13,165 nt of DNA, from contig CAYYDH010000014.1 of NCBI GenBank assembly GCA_964470615.1, forward strand, positions 1 to 13,165, written 5' to 3'. The notes below the pieces were generated by a model. That model searched no databases, was not told the origin of the DNA, and saw nothing but the letters and a program-made list of their open reading frames with translations. This stretch comes from CAYYDH01 sp964470615. Lineage in GTDB: Bacteria; Patescibacteriota; Minisyncoccia; Minisyncoccales; GWA2-38-27. Both the position numbers and the translations under genes were made by a program. Within the stretch, counting starts at the first letter, position 1. Each line of letters begins with the position of its first letter. Of the stretch, positions 11,125 to 13,165 are shown one piece after another.

Positions 11125-11493
11125 CTATCGGGTAGAGCGACTTTCCAGCGTAAACTCGAGGCGAGGAGACTCTTTGGAGCGGCGACGGAAAACGTAGATT
11201 AAAAGGCCGGTCGTGTCTGCTAATTTCTGCAGATCTGGCCTCTGCCGATGTAACTCTATCATGCCCAACGGAGCACCCCAGGTTAGTGAGCCCGCTTTAT
11301 CGCCTACGGCAACAAAGCGCTCAGGAAACATCTCTCTCGCTTTTTGAGCAGAAGCCCCACGTTGCCTGAAAAACTCTTCTGTCGAAAGGCCGGGTTTTAC
11401 CTGAAGGTTAATTGTATCCGGCTTGCCGTCTAGCAGATGGAAAAATGTCCTCCCAACATCAAGGTCAAAAACTACAGCCAAGCACTCAGCCAT
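11125..11493 (-). CDS. Unknown 122-aa protein
   Basis: I do not recognise this protein. It is soluble by composition, with N-terminal strand-like MAECLAVVFDLDVGRTFFHLL, a charged helical middle (about 45-65, EEFFRQRGASAQKAREMF), a segment FVAVGDKAGSLTWGAPLGM near 68-86, and an Arg/Ser/Glu-rich end. There is no signal peptide. The start is well supported: GGAGGAG lies 7 nt before the ATG at 11493. A longer frame back to 11571 would begin inside a hairpin. A possible -10 TATACT (11516-11511) with a poor -35 lies just upstream, and a strong terminator follows, so it is a single-gene unit. One line (11281-11340) has 33 G/C of 60, richer than the core genes. This and the strong SD resemble the 624-aa and NYN genes. 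Confidence 0.78.
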   Translation of the reverse strand: MAECLAVVFDLDVGRTFFHLLDGKPDTINLQVKPGLSTEEFFRQRGASAQKAREMFPERFVAVGDKAGSLTWGAPLGMIELHRQRPDLQKLADTTGLLIYVFRRRSKESPRLEFTLESRSTR

Positions 11494-11561
11494 GGTTTTT
11501 CTCCTCCGAGAGTATAAAGTACTGAAACCTATTTTGCCATTTCTGTTTGCTAAAATCAATA

Positions 11562-11580
11562 GGCGACGCAAAGCGCCGCC
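11562..11580 (-). terminator. Possible terminator after tRNA-Leu(UAA)
   Basis: On the minus strand GGCGGCGC and GCGTCGCC form an 8-bp stem (one G-U pair) with a TTT loop. Only a broken T-rich stretch follows, so this is less certain than the other terminators. Confidence 0.5.
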
Positions 11581-11595
11581 AGACCATTAAATGTG

Positions 11596-11678
11596 TGCCC
11601 AGGGAGGGAGTCGAACCCTCATGAGCAAAAGCTCAGTTGATTTTAAGTCAACCTTGTATGCCATTCCAACACCTGGGC
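11596..11678 (-). tRNA. tRNA-Leu(UAA)
   Basis: A class II tRNA. Acceptor GCCCAGG pairs with CCTGGGC, and the anticodon loop CTTAAAA on GTTGA/TCAAC gives UAA. The variable arm is TGAGC, TTTT, GCTCA. The D-loop has GG and the T-loop is TTCGACT with U55. CCA is not encoded. Confidence 0.95.
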
Positions 11679-11694
11679 ATGAAAAGTTTTCAAG

Positions 11695-11766
11695 AGGCCT
11701 GGGTGGGAATCGCACCCACGTATAACGGTTTTGCAGACCGTTGCATTGCTACTTTGCTACCAGGCC
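11695..11766 (-). tRNA. tRNA-Cys(GCA) with altered elbow (A18, G55)
   Basis: Acceptor GGCCTGG pairs with CCAGGCC, discriminator T, no encoded CCA. The anticodon loop CTGCAAA on ACGGT/ACCGT gives GCA. In the D-loop, AGTAGC stands where AGCGGT is usual, so position 18 is A (11750) and position 19 is G. The T-loop TGCGATT has G55 (11713). The same pair of changes occurs in tRNA-Phe and tRNA-Gly of this window. Confidence 0.94.
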
Positions 11767-11810
11767 CAGCGCTATATCTATTATACCTTTTAGAAATTAA
11801 TTTCAAGCTG

Positions 11811-12149
11811 CTATTCTTTTTTTGCCTTGTCTATCAACTCTTCAACCCTGGCCGCTTCCTTGGTCTTCTCCTCCCTAATAAATCTAATTCTTGGAATGGG
11901 CCGCATTCTTAAGCGGCTATTTACCTTCTGCTGGATGCCGTAGATTATTTTGTTCAGAATGTTAAAAACATTGTCTGTTTTGTTGTCCGGAAAAACAGAG
12001 ATAAAAACCTTGGCCTCGAATATATTGGGTGAAACTTCCACTCGGGTTATCGTTACTAAAACACCTTCGGGGAATTCGACGTCCTTCAAAAAAATATTTC
12101 CAACCTCTTCTCTCAACAGCTCATTAACCTTTTCAATCCTCTTTGCCAT
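11811..12149 (-). CDS. rbfA: Ribosome-binding factor A
   Basis: A 112-residue KH-like 30S maturation factor that helps process the 5' end of 16S rRNA and is needed for efficient translation in the cold. The opening MAKRIEKVNELLREEVGNIF, the strand LVTITRVEVSPNIFEAKVFISVF and the segment LRMRPIPRIRFIRE are typical, and the length is normal. The ATG directly abuts the infB stop (TAAATG). AAGGAG lies 8 nt upstream, inside the last codons of infB, so translation is coupled. The infB-rbfA order is the classical bacterial one. tRNA-Cys follows 44 nt downstream without a clear terminator. Confidence 0.95.
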   Translation of the reverse strand: MAKRIEKVNELLREEVGNIFLKDVEFPEGVLVTITRVEVSPNIFEAKVFISVFPDNKTDNVFNILNKIIYGIQQKVNSRLRMRPIPRIRFIREEKTKEAARVEELIDKAKKE

Positions 12150-13165
12150 TTATAATTCTCCTTTTTGCCTTTCCTCGGTGTATGCGGCTAATAAGTCGCC
12201 TTCCTCGGCTTTTACGTTTCCTTCGTAAAGCATGCCGCACTCCATGCCCTTTATTACTTCGTCAACGTCTTTCTTTTGTTTCTGCAAACTGATTATCCTG
12301 CCTTTCCCAGCTTTCTCGTTGTTCCGCAGGACTTCAACTGAATCGCCTTTTTCCACCTTTCCAGAAATCACTTTCCCTCCTAAAACCTGGCGGCTCTTGT
12401 CGCTGCGAAAAACAGCTAATATCTTTATTTGCCCAGTCTCTGTTCTTATCACTTCTGGCTCTAACTGCTTTTCTAGAAGCATTCTCACGGCCTGAACCAA
12501 TTCATAGATAATATCAAAGTAAATAACGGTTATCTTTTCCCGTGAGGCCAGGCCTTTAACGGCTGAATTGGCCTTTACCCGAAAAGCCAAAATCTTAGCA
12601 CGCGCACTTTTGGCTAATTTCACGTCGTTTTCATTGACATCCCCTACATCGCTTATCAAAATTCTTAACGAGACTTTTTCTTGAGGCAATTGGTTTAACA
12701 TCCCCTCAACCGCCTCCAGAGACCCCAAAACATCTGCTTTGAGGATTATTTTCACTGTCTTTTTGTCTGGTTCGTCTTTGACCACAATCCTTGGTTCTAA
12801 TCTTTTTTCTTTTTTTATTCCTTTCTCTGCTTCTCCAAAATCTGAAAATACCCTAAATCTCTCCCCAACGCCAGGCACCCCTCCAAACCCCAATATAATA
12901 GCCGGCGTTGAAGGTGATGCTTCGTTAATCGGCTGTTTCTGAAAGTCTTCTAATATTTTTACCTTTCCTGAAACAGAAGACGTCCCGACTATATCCCCTT
13001 TCTTCAAGGTCCCTTCCTGAACAATAACAGTGGCAACCGGACCTCTTGAAGAATCCATGCGTGATTCAACAATTATCCCTTCGGCCGGTTTTGAAGCATC
13101 AGCCCGAAGATTTTCTAAGTCTGCTATTAACAAGATCATCTCTAAAAGCTCTGGTATGCCCTTTT
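12150..13165 (-). CDS. infB: Translation initiation factor IF-2, C-terminal part (runs off the right edge)
   Basis: The visible 337 residues are the C-terminal half of IF-2, the GTPase that places fMet-tRNA on the 30S subunit and promotes subunit joining. The frame is open to the window edge (KGIPELLEMILL at the edge), so the real start and the G-domain motifs lie outside. Domain II follows (PAEGIIVESRMDSSRGPVAT, then GTLKKGDIVG), then PGVGERFRVF, domain III with IILKADVLGSLEAV and ISDVGDVNENDV (about 130-230) and the C-terminal tRNA-binding domain with FRSDKSRQVLGGKVISGKV and MECGMLYEG. Nothing unusual is seen. It heads infB-rbfA-tRNA-Cys-tRNA-Leu on this strand. Confidence 0.96.
   Translation of the reverse strand, partial: KGIPELLEMILLIADLENLRADASKPAEGIIVESRMDSSRGPVATVIVQEGTLKKGDIVGTSSVSGKVKILEDFQKQPINEASPSTPAIILGFGGVPGVGERFRVFSDFGEAEKGIKKEKRLEPRIVVKDEPDKKTVKIILKADVLGSLEAVEGMLNQLPQEKVSLRILISDVGDVNENDVKLAKSARAKILAFRVKANSAVKGLASREKITVIYFDIIYELVQAVRMLLEKQLEPEVIRTETGQIKILAVFRSDKSRQVLGGKVISGKVEKGDSVEVLRNNEKAGKGRIISLQKQKKDVDEVIKGMECGMLYEGNVKAEEGDLLAAYTEERQKGEL

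Noticed and set aside
11494..11571. Longer form (148 codons) of the 122-aa gene
   Set aside because: It starts within a hairpin and lacks an SD, whereas GGAGGAG precedes the ATG at 11493 at ideal distance.

Overview
The window reads as a piece of a compact, moderately AT-rich bacterial chromosome, most likely of the Candidate Phyla Radiation (Patescibacteria, Parcubacteria-like). This is inferred from the character of the proteins: a short UlaG-like metallo-beta-lactamase relative and a one-helix protein ahead of gyrA, a four-domain S1 protein, a minimal RluA-type pseudouridine synthase, a short secreted 3D-domain protein and a lone pseudopilin. Genes are packed tightly, many core genes have no clear Shine-Dalgarno (SD) sequence, and TAA, TAG and TGA all act as stops. 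No marker here fixes the taxonomy.

Layout. (1) 1-1438, minus strand: a catalytically degenerate MBL-fold protein, a 97-aa membrane-anchored protein and the start of gyrA form an operon. It diverges from an S1-domain protein (1560-2648, plus) across a palindrome that holds both -35 boxes. (2) 2700-5430, plus: two self-contained cassettes, each with its own promoter, SD and hairpin terminator. The first encodes a LabA-like NYN nuclease, the second a 624-aa protein of unknown family with a clearly higher G+C content. (3) 5430-9025, plus: one dense unit runs ftsH, tRNA-Ile(UAU), tRNA-Val(GAC), RluA-type synthase, rplS, tRNA-Leu(GAG), tRNA-Val(UAC), internal promoter, tRNA-Phe, tRNA-Gly, terminator. 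(4) 9050-9665: a secreted 3D-domain protein. (5) 9674-11493, minus: a Cys-rich pseudopilin behind a ZIP metal transporter, and an orphan 122-aa gene. (6) 11596-13165, minus: infB (partial), rbfA, tRNA-Cys, tRNA-Leu(UAA).

Most of the content is housekeeping: topology, translation initiation, ribosome maturation, tRNA supply and membrane proteolysis. No defence system, CRISPR array or insertion sequence is visible.

The most interesting signals are these. Three of the eight tRNAs (Phe, Gly, Cys) carry a coordinated change of the universal G18-U55 elbow pair to A18-G55. tRNA-Ile has a UAU anticodon. A coding start lies one base after a tRNA 3' end. An MBL-fold protein has lost its metal ligands. 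The 624-aa orphan contains three internal degenerate repeats and is flanked by repeated DNA motifs.
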